DNA of 64,000 nt from Pseudo-nitzschia pungens. Taxonomy: Eukaryota; Bacillariophyta; Bacillariophyceae; Bacillariales; Bacillariaceae. Shown here piece after piece: positions 51,099 through 62,349 of the stretch. The first letter of the stretch is position 1, and each line of letters begins with the position of its first letter. Location of the stretch: assembly GCA_037355855.1 (NCBI GenBank), contig CM074765.1, positions 3,658,001 through 3,722,000 of the forward strand, in the 5' to 3' direction. A program made the position numbers and the translations under genes. The notes under the pieces were generated by a model. The model made no database searches, was not told the origin of the DNA, and saw only the letters and a program-made list of their open reading frames with translations.

Positions 51099-51451
51099 CA
51101 TGAGAGATGAGATCCGATCCGATCCGAACGATTGCACCGCGCCGACTGAATGCAAAGATACGCTACTAGGGACTAGAGCTGTGTTGTGTTCTGTAGTTCA
51201 AATCAGCACCGGTCACTGATCGACCGCTGTTTGTGTTGGGATAGAAGATGAAAGAATACCACAATTCATAATTTTGTCCGGGTTCCATGATTTCGTGATA
51301 GAGATATAATATTAAGAGTATCAAAACAGTTATTTCTCATTGTAATGTAGTTCGCAATCTGGGCACACGCACACGAATACAGGTGTCGCGAAAGCAATCT
51401 CTGGTTCTTTGTTTTAGAACGGCATGCACGTCGATCGCTGCTTGCCTCCTC
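51099..51451. other. Convergent spacer
   Basis: Between the RWD gene and the reverse-strand membrane protein. AT-rich in the middle; nothing recognised. Confidence 0.5.
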
Positions 51452-52201
51452 TCATTCCGTCTCGTATTCCACCCCGTACAATTTCATGAGGCCTTCCAGC
51501 TTTGTTTGGAGACGCTTGGCTTCGGCCATGTCGTCATCGTCGTCGTCTTCCCCCCGAATGCCTTGCTGTCGCCGCCTCCGCACGCTTTCCAGCTCGTTGT
51601 TCAGCCTCGACCGGAGGCTTTCCAGCTCGTCGAAGACTTTTTGTTGGGCTCTCGCGTCGGTTGCCACCGCCTCCGGCGACGGCAGGTCGTCCTGCCCGGC
51701 GACCTCCACAAAGTCCAGCCTCGGCAGCTTCATCCAGGGCAGGGGATCCTTCTCCTTGGCGCCGTCGTCGCCGCGGCCGCCGGCCCTCCCGGGACGAAAG
51801 CCGGAGCGGTTGTACCCCGAACCGTCCCTGAGAAAGGCTCCCAGGCCCTGGTCGCCCTCCAGCATCTCGTTGATGAAGGATTGGGCCGAGACCAACAGCA
51901 CCAGCGCAACGACGGCTATCAGCAAGGGAGACAAGAGAGGATTCTCGGGTAGCAGAAACATGGTCGTGTCCATTTTTGCGGCATCGGCACTCGACAAAAA
52001 AAACCAATTCGTGGATGACAAGGACGACGACGGTCCAGATCCTGCTACTACGGTGGGAGCCTGCTGAAAAGCCGAATCGAGGTTCTGGGTCAAGAATCGG
52101 ATGCCATGGCTTGTCGTCGTTGTTGGGACCAAAGATGGTGTTGTTGCTGTTGATGCTGATGCTGATGCTGCTGTTGCTGTCGTGGAGATACGTGTAATCA
52201 T
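51452..52201 (-). CDS. Hypothetical single-pass protein, probably organelle-targeted
   Basis: 249 residues from the first true ATG (52201); the frame is open further upstream without ATG. I do not recognise the family. The N-terminal 50 residues are rich in Thr, Ser, Ala with few acids (MITRISTTATAAS), fitting an organelle leader without a clear ASAF motif. A single hydrophobic helix (PLLSPLLIAVVALVLLVSAQ) follows, then FINEMLEGDQGLGAFLRDGS, a Gly/Arg-rich stretch and a C-terminal coiled coil (FDELESLRSRLNNELESVRR). The bends before and after the helix suggest an inner-membrane or thylakoid anchor with a soluble coiled-coil tail. This is inference. Confidence 0.65.
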   Translation of the reverse strand: MITRISTTATAASASASTATTPSLVPTTTTSHGIRFLTQNLDSAFQQAPTVVAGSGPSSSLSSTNWFFLSSADAAKMDTTMFLLPENPLLSPLLIAVVALVLLVSAQSFINEMLEGDQGLGAFLRDGSGYNRSGFRPGRAGGRGDDGAKEKDPLPWMKLPRLDFVEVAGQDDLPSPEAVATDARAQQKVFDELESLRSRLNNELESVRRRRQQGIRGEDDDDDDMAEAKRLQTKLEGLMKLYGVEYETE

Positions 52202-53094
52202 CGTTGCAACAACGGTCCGGTATTTGCAGCCGTAGTCCGTGGTCGAGGTCGGGGTCGTGGTTGCTGTTGAGCGAATCGTAAAGAACGGGTTCTTATGTAC
52301 CGTATCGTACGATGCGATGCGTCGCAATAACGAGCGAGTTCAATTATTATTCATGTTGTGCATTGTCGATGATCATCGCGACTGAGAGACCTCTTACGAA
52401 CCTTACGAAAAATTACGTACATGTACCGAAGATGCGACGAGCCAGAAAATCAGTGCCAAAGAAGAACTTTTTTTTTTTTTTTTTAAACTAAAACATGCCA
52501 GTAACCTTAACGTACGTATTCAAAATATGCTGCAACACAAGTAATGTTACTGTACCGGTAACTTACTTGGCATCGATTTTTTCTTACTTTTTTCGTGAGA
52601 CCTCGTACACTTACCGTAATTAACTTACACCCGTACTGAGGAATCGATACACTTCTCTAATTATTTTTTGAAAAAAGTATCTGTAATTACGATATCCTCA
52701 AGTTCGGCGGTAATTACCGCACGGTTATTGCTGACTGATGTCCATAATATTTTTTCCGTGAGACCTGGTAATCAATCTTACCCGCTACACTTTTTTAAAA
52801 TTATTTAGAAAGAAGTAAGATCTTACTTCTCCCGAAGTTCGGCAGTAAGATCTTACCGTACCGTTATTTATTGTTGCTGACTGGTGTCCGTAATATATAT
52901 AATTTTTGCCAGAAGCAATGCTACACGAATAGAAGTATCTTGCTAGTTCTGGCACAACTTTGAAACCTCGCATGCAGGATTGCAAGGGAAAATCGGTTTT
53001 ACATCCTGTATTAATCAATAACCTTCCAGTTGCTCGAGTCGTCGCCTTTTAAAATATAACTCTCCCTAGCTCTCAGCCTCGTTGCACTCGGCTT
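52202..53094. other. Spacer with diverged tandem duplication
   Basis: About 52600-52755 and 52756-52905 are diverged copies of a unit of roughly 150 bp containing CGTGAGACCT, AAGTTCGGC(A/G)GTAA and GCTGACTG(A/G)TGTCC. Each copy has its own inverted pair (GTAATTAC in one, GTAAGATCTTAC in the other). A T16-18 run is at 52467-52484. No gene. Confidence 0.6.
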
Positions 53095-53189
53095 CGACAC
53101 GGAATTCCTATCAGCTGTCCCCCGGTTTCCATAGGAATTAGTACTTGGGGATGTAGAACCGGGGGACAGCTGATAAGAATTTTGTAGTA
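53095..53189. mobile_element. 95-bp MITE, nearly intact copy
   Basis: GGAATTCCTATCAGCTGTCC near the left end and GGGACAGCTGATAAGAATTT then TGTAGTA at the right; the outer six bases of the left end are degraded. Same subfamily as the copy split by the copia element. Confidence 0.85.
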
Positions 53190-54339
53190 CCCGATAGGGA
53201 AGAACAGTCGGTTTTTTTTGGTAAGCTGCGTGGATTACAAATAGGTTTTGTCTCGACAAAACTACAAGTAAGACTTACTTGTAAGTCTTTCTTCGTAATA
53301 CGCAGTAACTTAAAATTGAGATCTTACTTGTACTCTAGACGTCTACCGGTACGGCATGTAAAAAGGTTTAAAATATAATAGGAATTTTCAACCAACGCTA
53401 TTGCATACGGTACCGGTTAACCTTAACCTTCCTGAGATACGATAAGATACTTCCCTACGGTAGAGGTAACCTTACGATAGGCAGGGGTCGTGACGATAGG
53501 ATTTTCTTTTGTTTTTACCCTTGAGGTGCACAACAACAACATCTCAATGAAGATTATTATTTTTGCTCACACCTTTTTATTCTTTATCTCCTCTCCTATG
53601 AATATTAATATTAATATTTTTATTCTTTATCTCTCCAAAGCAAAAACACAGAAGAAGGCAAGATAGTCTCTTCTGATACATACCACAGATCTCTATTACT
53701 ACTAGTAGTAGTGCTACTACTACTAGTAGTAGTATGGTTGCTGCTATGAAATTGCTGCTGTGTAGTAGTTTTGAAAAGTAGAAGATTCTGTGGTGTATTT
53801 AATAGGAGGCATACAGTTCTTGTTATGACAAGTCTGTTGAAAACCTGCAAAGGAGGAAGAGCAACTCTACTATTAAAGCTGCTGTTTCCAGAAATTCACT
53901 AGCGATCACCTGATCTGATACGTCAATAAGCCAGCACCAAATTAAGGTTTACCGGACCATCATGATGAAGTCATGTCAACAGCCGTTCGTGAATGGGATT
54001 CCCAATCGTGGGTGAGATGTCAAAGAACACAAACTTTTGGTCGAAAAGGACTTTTTCTTTCCGCCTTTCTTTTCACCTGTCAACTTTCGATCGAAAGCGT
54101 CAACAGTCAACAAGCAACAAGTTCCATCACTACTGTACCGGTATCCCTGTACCAGATACCCCAGGAAGTTTTCGCATCTCAGGTCTCTCATCAATCCAGC
54201 ATTGCATCGACAGCGGCAACCATAGAGGTACGACAGCACGTACCCTACCCAGTCTGAAGGAAAGCGATCTTTTTGGTTTGGTAAGAATTTCAGACGCACA
54301 GAGCAAGAAGATCAATATCTTTCTCCACTATGAGCTACC
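53190..54339. other. Upstream region of prolidase gene
   Basis: Contains a TACTAC/TAGTAG palindromic microsatellite at about 53693-53734 and several GTAACCTTAC words. Short open frames at 53973-54257 and 53993-54439 have no domain. One might be leader or a 5' exon, which I cannot establish. Confidence 0.45.
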
Positions 54340-56244
54340 ATGGGTTCCAACTCTAGATCCCGTTATCTACTCAATCATTTGTCGTGCTTGCGGTGCTTCG
54401 GCAAACTGTTTGTCGCAGTCTTGTTTCTGGTCAACATGAGCCATCACAGGGTGAAATCGCTTGCGATCCGCATGCCTCCTCTGGCGCAGAAAAAGGCAAG
54501 CGCCGAGATAATTTGTCACGAATGCAATGGCCCAATCTTCTCACTCGGACTCGATACGTACCGCGTCCCGATGGCTTTGCACGAACTCAATCGAGCTCGG
54601 TTGGTCGAAGCCATGATCGAAAGGCTGATGAAAACAGAAGAAACTTCCGATTCACATGCTCTCCCCAGAGGAGTAATTTTGATCGAGGGCGGAAAACAAA
54701 CAACAAGATACGATACAGATCACGAGCCCGTCTTTCGCCAAGAATCCTATTTTCACTGGGCATTTGGTGTCCCCGATGCCGATGTATACGGAGCTATATC
54801 TCTTCCTTCGGGTGACGCGACGCTTTTCATCCCACAGTACGGCTTGGACTACGAAATATTCTGTGGTAGCTCCCCCGACTTGCAAAGCACTTGCTCCAAA
54901 TACGGTGTTGAAAATGTTCTGTCGATTGATCAGCTCGACCAATTTGTTGCTTCGGAGCTCTCACCGACCGATGACGGAATCGACGATGCTCGATTGTTTC
55001 TGTTGACGGGTTTGAACACGGATTCCGGAAATTATGCCAAACCAGCGCAGTACGACGGGATTTCAAAGCACGCAAAAAAGTGCGACACGGAATCGCTGTT
55101 TCCGTGCATGGCGGAGGCCAGGGTTTTCAAAACCAATGCCGAAATCGAGCTCATGCGTTACACCAACTGGGTATCGAGCATGGCTCACGTCGAAGTCATG
55201 CGATCGTGTCGAGTTGGGATGATGGAATACCAATTGGAATCGTTGTTCCAGCATCACACCTATACCCACGGAGGGTGTCGCCACATGTCCTATACGTGCA
55301 TCTGCGCCTGCGGACCAAACCCTGCCATTCTGCATTACGGCCATGCTGGACGGCCAAACGATCGAAAACTCCTCGATGGTGACATGGCATTGCTCGACAT
55401 GGGTGCCGAATATCATTGTTATGCCAGTGATATCACCTGCAGGTACGTTGGCAATACAACAGCGGCAGAGAAACTTGTCTGCATCGTACGCGTATCGAAC
55501 AGACCAACGGTGTTGTTCTAACCACTTTGTTGTATGTTGCGTTCTCAATCCATGAACAGTTTTCCTGTCAATGGCAAGTTTTCGGACAATCAGTTACTAG
55601 TTTACAACGCTGTGCTTTCGGCACAAATCGATGTGATTGCTGCCATGCGCCCGGGGGTTTCCTGGACAGACATGCACCGTGTCGCCGAACGGGCAATCTT
55701 GAAGGCCTTGAAAGAGGGTGGATTGCTGGAGGGGGAAATCGACGAGATGATTGACGCGGATCTTGGAGCAATCTTCATGCCGCACGGACTGGGACATTTG
55801 ATTGGATTGGACACACACGATGTTGGAGGGTATACGGAAGGCATCACACCCCGACGGAGTGAGCGCCCGGGTTTGAAGAAGTTGCGGACGGCACGAACTC
55901 TTGAGGCGGGCATGGTGTTGACCGTCGAACCAGGATGCTATTTCATTGATGCCTTATTAGACTTGGCACTGGCCAATCCGACACAATCAAAATACATCAA
56001 TGTCGATCGCATGAATGAGTTCCGTGGATCGGGGGGTGTTCGACTCGAAGACGACGTCTTTGTCACCGAGCGTGGCTGCGAAAATCTTACGATTTGTCCC
56101 AGAGCCGTTTCCGAGGTATTGGATGTCATGGGTGGGAAGTCATGGCCACCGGAAGAGGATGTCTTGCCAGAGTTACAGCGGAATTGGGTGAGAAACGAGA
56201 AAGGGAAACTAGTCAGATACGAACTAAAGAAAGCGCACTTTTGA
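54340..56244 (+). CDS. Xaa-Pro dipeptidase (prolidase), one intron
   Basis: Manganese-dependent M24 peptidase that splits Xaa-Pro dipeptides and recycles proline. Exon 1 is 54340-55442 and exon 2 is 55560-56244. The 117-nt GT-AG intron (55443-55559) is removed in phase 2, joining DITC to SFPVNGKF, the normal prolidase sequence. The spliced protein has 595 residues. The core matches eukaryotic PEPD from FSLGLDTYRVP through RQESYFHWAFGV to the metal site: two Asp in LLDMGAEYHCYASD, His in FMPHGLGH, and Glu in LTVEPG and VRLEDD. The first about 60 residues (MGSNSRSRYLL ... LFVAVLFLVNMSHH) include a hydrophobic stretch and could be a leader; an alternative start is the Met at 54436. Confidence 0.95.
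55443..55559 (+). other. Intron of prolidase gene
   Basis: Starts GTACGT and ends GAACAG, 117 nt. Reading into it gives a stop at 55521. Confidence 0.9.
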
Positions 56245-57891
56245 GCTATTAATAATAAGAATGATTCCAAATTATGGTTCTTTCTCTTTGCAGTTGGAAC
56301 TATTAAGAGTGCCATGATTTTCTTATCACTTCCTGGTGGTGGTTCTCATCTACATCAGAAAACGATAATAGCTCGACCGAAAACATTCTTTCTCCTTCTG
56401 TGCTGCTAGTCCATTTATTGGATTTGTGATTTGAAGAATATTGCCATTATGTAAAATCAATTGTTTTCGGTAAAGAGGAGTGCAATAAACAGATGACCCG
56501 TGCTCGAGAAGTGTCACGTGCATTCGACTAACGTGCATTCGACTGCAATAACCAGCACATGGCAGATGGTGGGCTCACTTCTTCTTGCTAGAAGACAGCC
56601 AATGCAATACTAGCACGAGGGTACCATGAAAAATATTGGTTGCTGTTCTTCCCCATCGTATTTGTCATGTAAACAATGATGTTTTCTTCTATCATGAAGT
56701 CAAATGCAGCAGATCTGGTTTGTTGAAATAAAGTCCTGGTCATCGCAACACGAATGAACTACTACTACTACTACTACTACTAGTAGATACACCCATTCTC
56801 CATCTACTGGTGAAAACATGGACCTCACATCAAAAAAGTGAAAAACAATGGTGAATTGTGTGCACCTTCTTATCCCTTCTTACGCTGAAGACTACTAATG
56901 ATGCCAGTGGGATATTCACAGAGAACTAGTACTAGTACTAGTACTAAGTTAGATCTAGTACTAGTTGTTTTTCAATTTGTGGTGATACAAATTTGTGGTA
57001 ATAAAGAGAAATAAATTCCTGCAACCGAAGTCATGAAATACTTCGTACTACAACTAGTATTAATATGGAAATCATGACAATTCTATGACTTCTGACTTTT
57101 AAGCAAATCTTTACTATGCACAATAGAGGAATACGTGGTAGTAATATCATTATTTTTTGTCAGAAAGGCGCCAGATGTCAGTTAATCATCCGGAGGTACC
57201 GTACTCGTACCCGGAACGGTACGGTACCACGTATGGGATTCTTCAGATGTGATGGTCATACTACCAGCACTTGTACCAGTTACGTAGTACTACGTACTTC
57301 GTATTTTGTAATTTGAATAGTGCACAGAAAGAACCTACTTTTTGTCAAGCACTTTAGGAAAAAGAAAGTGAAGAAATTCATTGCCTTCTTCCAGCAATTT
57401 CATGATGACATAACTCTTTTCACATCTAGCATTCCGGAAAAAAATATTACGGCACTGCTACTTTTGAGGATGTGCTTGATACAACCACGGAATTCCTACT
57501 GTACGGTATTGGCTGTCCCTGTCTCACGGGCTAGTGACAATCAGTCTTATATTCTTTTACACGCTGCCGATTTTATTTAGGTATCACTTTTAGCAACACC
57601 CCTAAGCACTGATATTTTTGTCATTCAATGTCTTAGTAATAATGGGATTAATTCAGTCCAAGAAGGATGAGAAGACGAAAATTAGCTCAAAAGTAATACG
57701 TACGTTCGATCAAAAGTATGATGTCGTATCCTGAAACCGTCGACGGTCAAAAGTAAGGTTTACCGTAGTGCTTTGGGTTGACAACGAAGAACAATACTTG
57801 TACGCAAGTCGATTGAACTTACAAGGTAATACAACTTGTGAATCACGGATTCTTGTGTGACCAAAAACGGGTACTAGTACCGGTACATGAT
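56245..57891. other. Large AT-rich spacer with ACT repeats
   Basis: Contains an (ACT)n run at about 56758-56784 and an ACTAGT/AGTACT-rich palindromic stretch at about 56924-56965. No gene, RNA gene or transposon end could be supported in its 1.6 kb. Confidence 0.5.
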
Positions 57892-57974
57892 TACTACAAA
57901 ATTCCTAACAGCTGTCCTCAAGTCCACGTAGAAATTAGTACATAGGCGCGTAGAACCTTAGGAATTTTGTAGTA
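57892..57974. mobile_element. 95-bp MITE, internally deleted copy
   Basis: TA then CTACAAAATTCCTAACAG at left and TTAGGAATTTTGTAG then TA at right. 83 bp: a 12-base piece of the right inverted repeat is missing compared with 43727-43821. Confidence 0.85.
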
Positions 57975-58317
57975 CGGTACATCGGTATTTGGTTTTAATT
58001 AAGAAAAAATCTTTAGCGCCGTAAAACTCGTGACTTGAACCCAAAAATCTTCTCCTCACCGGCATCTTCCCAAGCGGTATCATTGAAATTCTTCTTCCTC
58101 GCTTTGTCGTGATACTAATCCTGCGCAGGCATCATCCGCGAAAGATAGGACTACATACATGTGTGTTCGTATCATAGGCCGTTCCTTCGGGATACCGACA
58201 CGCTCTCTTCATAAAACTGTAATTGTGACAAATCGCACGCAGGAAGACAACATCACACTACACGTACACTATTCTTGTTTCAAAATACAAAAAAAGAATA
58301 AATAATCCAACTCAACC

Positions 58318-59756
58318 ATGGTGAATGCTAGAGCTGTTGCGGCCGAATTCCTGGCCACCACCCTCTTCGTCTGGTCTGGATGTGGAGCTGCTGTCTCGTC
58401 CTTCAAATGGGTGGCTGGCGGAACCACTGACCCCGGGTAAGTGAGGCTTCGCGTCATCCCCGAACCATGGGAAGACTTGGCTTTTTATAGGAACGTACCT
58501 GGACTCGAGTTCGGAGAGACCTCACCAATCCGTCATGTGACTGCACCGGACTCCATCGGACACAATGAATAAATCTGTGCCGGAATCCCTTCTCACTGGT
58601 ATTTTTTGTTGACACCTCTTCTTTCAATTCTTCCGGAACGTGGTGCAGTGCTCTTGTAAGTGTCACCATCGCTGAAAGGAAGCCGCTTTCCACAGTGGTT
58701 CGATAGTCTTCCCGTGAATGAACAACGAACTCCTCTGTGTCCTTCCAACCAATAGCTCGGCCTGGGTCGGCGCATTTCCCTTCCTCACCCGACTCATTGT
58801 CTCGTTATTGTATCAACGTTGTTCGTTTTCACCGCAGATCTCCATTTCCATTGCCTTTGGTTTCACCATCTCCGTCCTCGCCTACGGCATCGGCCACATC
58901 TCCGGTGGCCACATCAACCCCGCCGTGACCACCGCCATGATGGCCCTGGGAGAGATCGACATTGTCGGTGGCATCGCCTACATCGTCGCCCAGTGCATCG
59001 GAGCCATCTTTGGCGCCCTCATCCTCTGGGGATGCGTCACTTCCCTCACCAACAACTGCGCCGACACCCCCGACTCGAACCTCTGTGCCAGCTCCCTGGT
59101 CGGCGACAAGTACGGACCCGCCTTTGGATTGGGTGCCAACGGCCTCGGCGACGACGTCTCCCAGGGATGCGCCTTTTTGCTCGAGTTGGTCGGAACCTAC
59201 CTCCTGGTCATCACCGTCCTCAACTCCGCCGTCCACAAGGGCTCCGCCGCCGGAAACGCCGCCCCGATCGCCATCGGATGGTCCGTCATGCTCGCCCACA
59301 TCGTCCTCATTCCCTACACCGGATGCGGAATCAACCCCGCCCGTTCCCTCGGACCCATGGTCGTCGACCTCTTCGGGGGGGTCAACGTCTGGAAGCGTGG
59401 TGTCTGGGTGTTCTACACCGCCCCCTTTGTCGGGTACGTCGCGGAATGCGGTTCGCCATTGTTTGTTTGTTTGTTTGTTTGGGAAAGGGTTCCGTCGCCA
59501 TGGATTCTTTTTTTTTTTTTTTTGGCGCAACGGTCGGTCCACTCACTTCCTTGTTGCTTTGTCCCGACCCGTGTTGGATGCTTCTCAACTGCATTCATTT
59601 TCGATCGATTTGTATCATGATTATTATTATTATTATTATCATTTTCATGACAGTGGTTTGCTCGCTGCCGCCACCTACAAGTTTATCTTTGAGGAACCAG
59701 AAGAAGCCGACTCCAAGAAGAAGGACGATGTCGAAGTTTCCGAAGAACAAGCCTAA
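58318..59756 (+). CDS. Aquaporin (MIP family), four exons including a 7-nt microexon
   Basis: Six-helix membrane channel for water or small neutral solutes. Proposed exons are 58318-58436, 58649-58655, 58838-59433 and 59654-59756, giving 274 residues. Both half-helix signatures are present: SGGHINPAVT and GCGINPARSLGP. Helix 1 is AEFLATTLFVWSGCGAAV and helix 2 is ISISIAFGFTISVLAYGI. Exon 1 ends in phase 2 and exon 3 must start in phase 0, so they cannot be joined directly. The 7-nt TGCTCTT with perfect CAG and GTAAGT borders bridges them as Gly-Ala-Leu. The C-terminal tail is acidic/Lys-rich. The selectivity class is not clear from sequence alone. Confidence 0.93.
58649..58655 (+). other. Predicted 7-nt microexon of aquaporin gene
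   Basis: TGCTCTT between GTGGTGCAG (acceptor) and GTAAGTGTC (donor). With exon 1 (phase 2) and exon 3 (phase 0) it yields DPG-AL-ISIS in frame. Introns of 212 and 182 nt flank it. Confidence 0.7.
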
Positions 59757-60681
59757 AGAAAACAGAACAAAACGAAGCGAAACGAAGCGAAGCGCATCGT
59801 TTGCTTATTTCGCGGTCCGAAGAGAGCTCTTTGTCCCGTCGAGGCACCGCTTCGGTCGACATTGTGAGTATTGCGGTATTCATTGGTTCGGACCGCAAAT
59901 TCGTTTGGATATTGTTATTGTTTGGTTCTGTATTTTGATTATATATGTGTGAAGTGTTTCCTCGTGCGTTCGGGTTATTCCTACGGTGCCATTCGGAATG
60001 GTTCACGCTACACACGACCATTGTCGAAGGCCACTGCCGCGTAACGATCACGAGTATTATAATTTTTTCATAATTATTTAGTGCATTATTATATTATTAT
60101 ACTATACTGCAGTATACTTATTGTTCTCGTTCCAAACTCCGTCACGATGTACTGCGTCGATCCTCCCCCGCATTGCATTGCTGTCATTGTAGTTCGTAGT
60201 GTCCTTGCACATGGTTGGATCGAACGAATGGCTCGATAACAATATATAATATTAGAATAACCAGGTGTACCGTAGGCGTTGGGTGGGATCCGTGCAAGCT
60301 CTGGTGCACGTACAGTACAGTAATCTTACAGTAAGGTACAAGCGAGTGCCTCGAAAACGCCAGCTTAGCTTCGCGTCACTTCGGACGTTGTCCCGTCGTC
60401 CGTCTGGGTGTCGGCGTTCCCCGCTCGGGCCGTTCTCGGTGCGCAACGACGATTTAGGAAACCCGTTGCCGCCAGCACTCGTCGTCGCATTCGAGTAGAA
60501 TTCGTGCGGTTCCGGTGCGCACGGTATCGTTGCCGGTCCGCATTGTTTTGGTCGTGTTGCGTTGATGTTCCGCTCTCACTGGTTCCGCACGTGTGGCGAA
60601 TGCTGTTGCGATTGCATCCATGTAATATCATGATGCTGTTCTATCAAAACATGCCATTCGATTGGTGATTCACCCACCTAT
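59757..60681. other. Convergent spacer
   Basis: Between the aquaporin and the methyltransferase, on opposite strands. AT-rich near 60050-60120 and 60236-60260; no gene or repeat of note. Confidence 0.5.
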
Positions 60682-62349
60682 TTATTGGTTCGCCTCGAGG
60701 AAGCGGAGGGCCGTTTCGTAGCCGACCCATTGTCGTGGGTCGTTCGGTTTGTGTTTTTGGTTGCGTTTTTGGTCCTTCCTCTTCTTCTTCTCCTCCTCCT
60801 CCTCCTCCTCCTTTTCCAGTTCCCGTTCCTCTCTTTCTTCCTCCTCCTCGCAAAAGGCCTCCCAGTCCTCGAGAAACAGGTCGAACGTCAGGTGCTCGCG
60901 CTCGGCGTCCGTGAACATTGCCCGGTAGGCCGCGTCCAGGGGAAGGGGGGAGGGAGCGGTAGCAGCATCGGCATCGGCATCCGCGCCGGCAGTGGCAACG
61001 TTTTTGTCGCATTCAATGTCGTCGCATTCGTCGTTGTCGTCGTCGTCTTCTTTTTTCTCGTCCCGGTGGTGGTGGTGGTTGGCAGTCCCGGTCCCGGTCC
61101 CGACGACGGGACCCGTTGCCACCCCAAAGGCCCGCGCCAGCTCCGAGATGCGGTCCTCCGTCAACAGGGGCTGTTCCTCCCGGAACCACCGATCGTTGAC
61201 CTCCCGCACGTGCCTCACGAGATCCTCGAGGTCCGGTTCTCGGTCCGGTTCGCGTTCCCGTTCCCGTTCGTCCTCACCGGCGCTGGTGCTGGTGCTAGTA
61301 GCGGTATCGCGACGGCGGGCGATCAGAACGTTGAGGGGCTTTCGGGTCCTCTCATCTCCGTCTCTCTCCGAAGTTGTGGTGGTGGTAGTGGTGGTTGCTG
61401 CTTCTGCTCCTGCCTCGCGTTCTTTTTCGTTGTCATTCACATTATCATTATCAATATCATTGTCGTTGCCAGTATCGTTGCCGCTGCCGCTGCCGCGTTC
61501 CCCGCTCCAGCGACGCCCCCCCGTGCTGGCCGAGACGACGCGCTCGACCCTCCGTTCCATGGTGGCGTGGACCACGCTCTCCCAGTCGGCCCCCGGCAGG
61601 TCCCTCACCAGCGGGAGGACCAGCTCGGCCTCGTGAAAGCTCACCAGCAGATACACGCCGCCCGGTTTCAGGGCCCGGCGGACCTCTTCCAGAAAGGCCG
61701 CCGTGGCCGAGCAGTCGCTGCAGAGGGTGCAGTCCAGAGTGCTCTTGTCGACGACCAGATCGAAGGACCGGGCGTAGGATCCGGGAAGGCCTTCCGAGGT
61801 GTAGTCCAGGCACCAGAATTCCATGGCGTCTTCTTCGTCTCCGTCTTCTTCTTTCCCGGGGAGGGAGCGGGCATCATCGGGGGTGCGGATGTTGCAGAAA
61901 TCATGGTTTGCGCGATGGATGGTATCGTTGTCGTTTTCGTTGTCAGTTTGTCAGTTGTTGTCTTGTTGTTGTTGTTGGCTGTTGCTCTCCCCGTTTTGGT
62001 TTTGGTTCTGCTTTTGGTTCTGGTTCAGTTCCCTCCATCGCTCCTCCATTCCCTCCAGGGTCTCGCGGTCCCGATCCACGTTGACGACCTTGCCAAATCC
62101 CAGCTGACGGACCAGATACTCTCCCACGGTGCTGCTCCCGCACCCAATGTGCATGGCTCGAAGCTTGCTGTTGTTGCTGCTGCTGCTGCTGTTTTTGCTG
62201 TGGTTATCGTTGGCACGAGCGCGGTTCCACTCCAGCACGTGCTCCCGCACGAATCCTCCAATGGACTCGGGGCTCGTCAGCCACTCGAAGGGTTGGATCT
62301 TGCCGTTCGTCCGGAACTCGTTGCTCCTGCTGCTGGTTCGTGTGGTCAT
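60682..62349 (-). CDS. METTL13-like class I methyltransferase with in-frame TGA
   Basis: SAM-dependent methyltransferase of the METTL13/EEF1A-lysine type, by motifs: PFEWL, the SAM loop MHIGCGSSTVGEYL, NVDRD, then EFWCLDY, FDLVVDKSTLDCTL and LKPGGVYLLVSFHE. The gene reads in one frame from ATG 62349 to TAA 60682 (556 codons), but a TGA at 61951-61953 interrupts it between NVDRD and EFWCLDY. That place is a polar insert of about 65 residues rich in Asn, Gln and Asp that most relatives lack. After the TGA the frame continues sensibly. No GT exists in the insert that would allow simple splicing. The TGA is followed by C, a leaky context. The C-terminal half has further acidic and Glu/Lys-rich inserts. 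Nonsense allele, readthrough and sequence error are all possible. Confidence 0.75.

Noticed and set aside
58010..58110. Possible tRNA-like stretch with CTTGAACCC
   Set aside because: No cloverleaf with acceptor, D and anticodon arms could be formed around it.
58718..58837. Alternative aquaporin exon with WVGAFPFLTRLIV
   Set aside because: It can be forced into frame with weak splice borders, but it does not resemble any aquaporin segment. The 7-nt microexon has perfect borders and a better fit.
61951..61953. TGA as selenocysteine in the methyltransferase
   Set aside because: It lies in a low-complexity Asn/Gln/Asp loop away from any catalytic residue, and I saw no SECIS-like structure.
1227..61953. 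Reassignment of TGA to an amino acid, suggested by in-frame TGA codons in four places
   Set aside because: Several intact host genes (nitroreductase-like, LRR, dUTPase, prolidase, RWD protein) end naturally at TGA.
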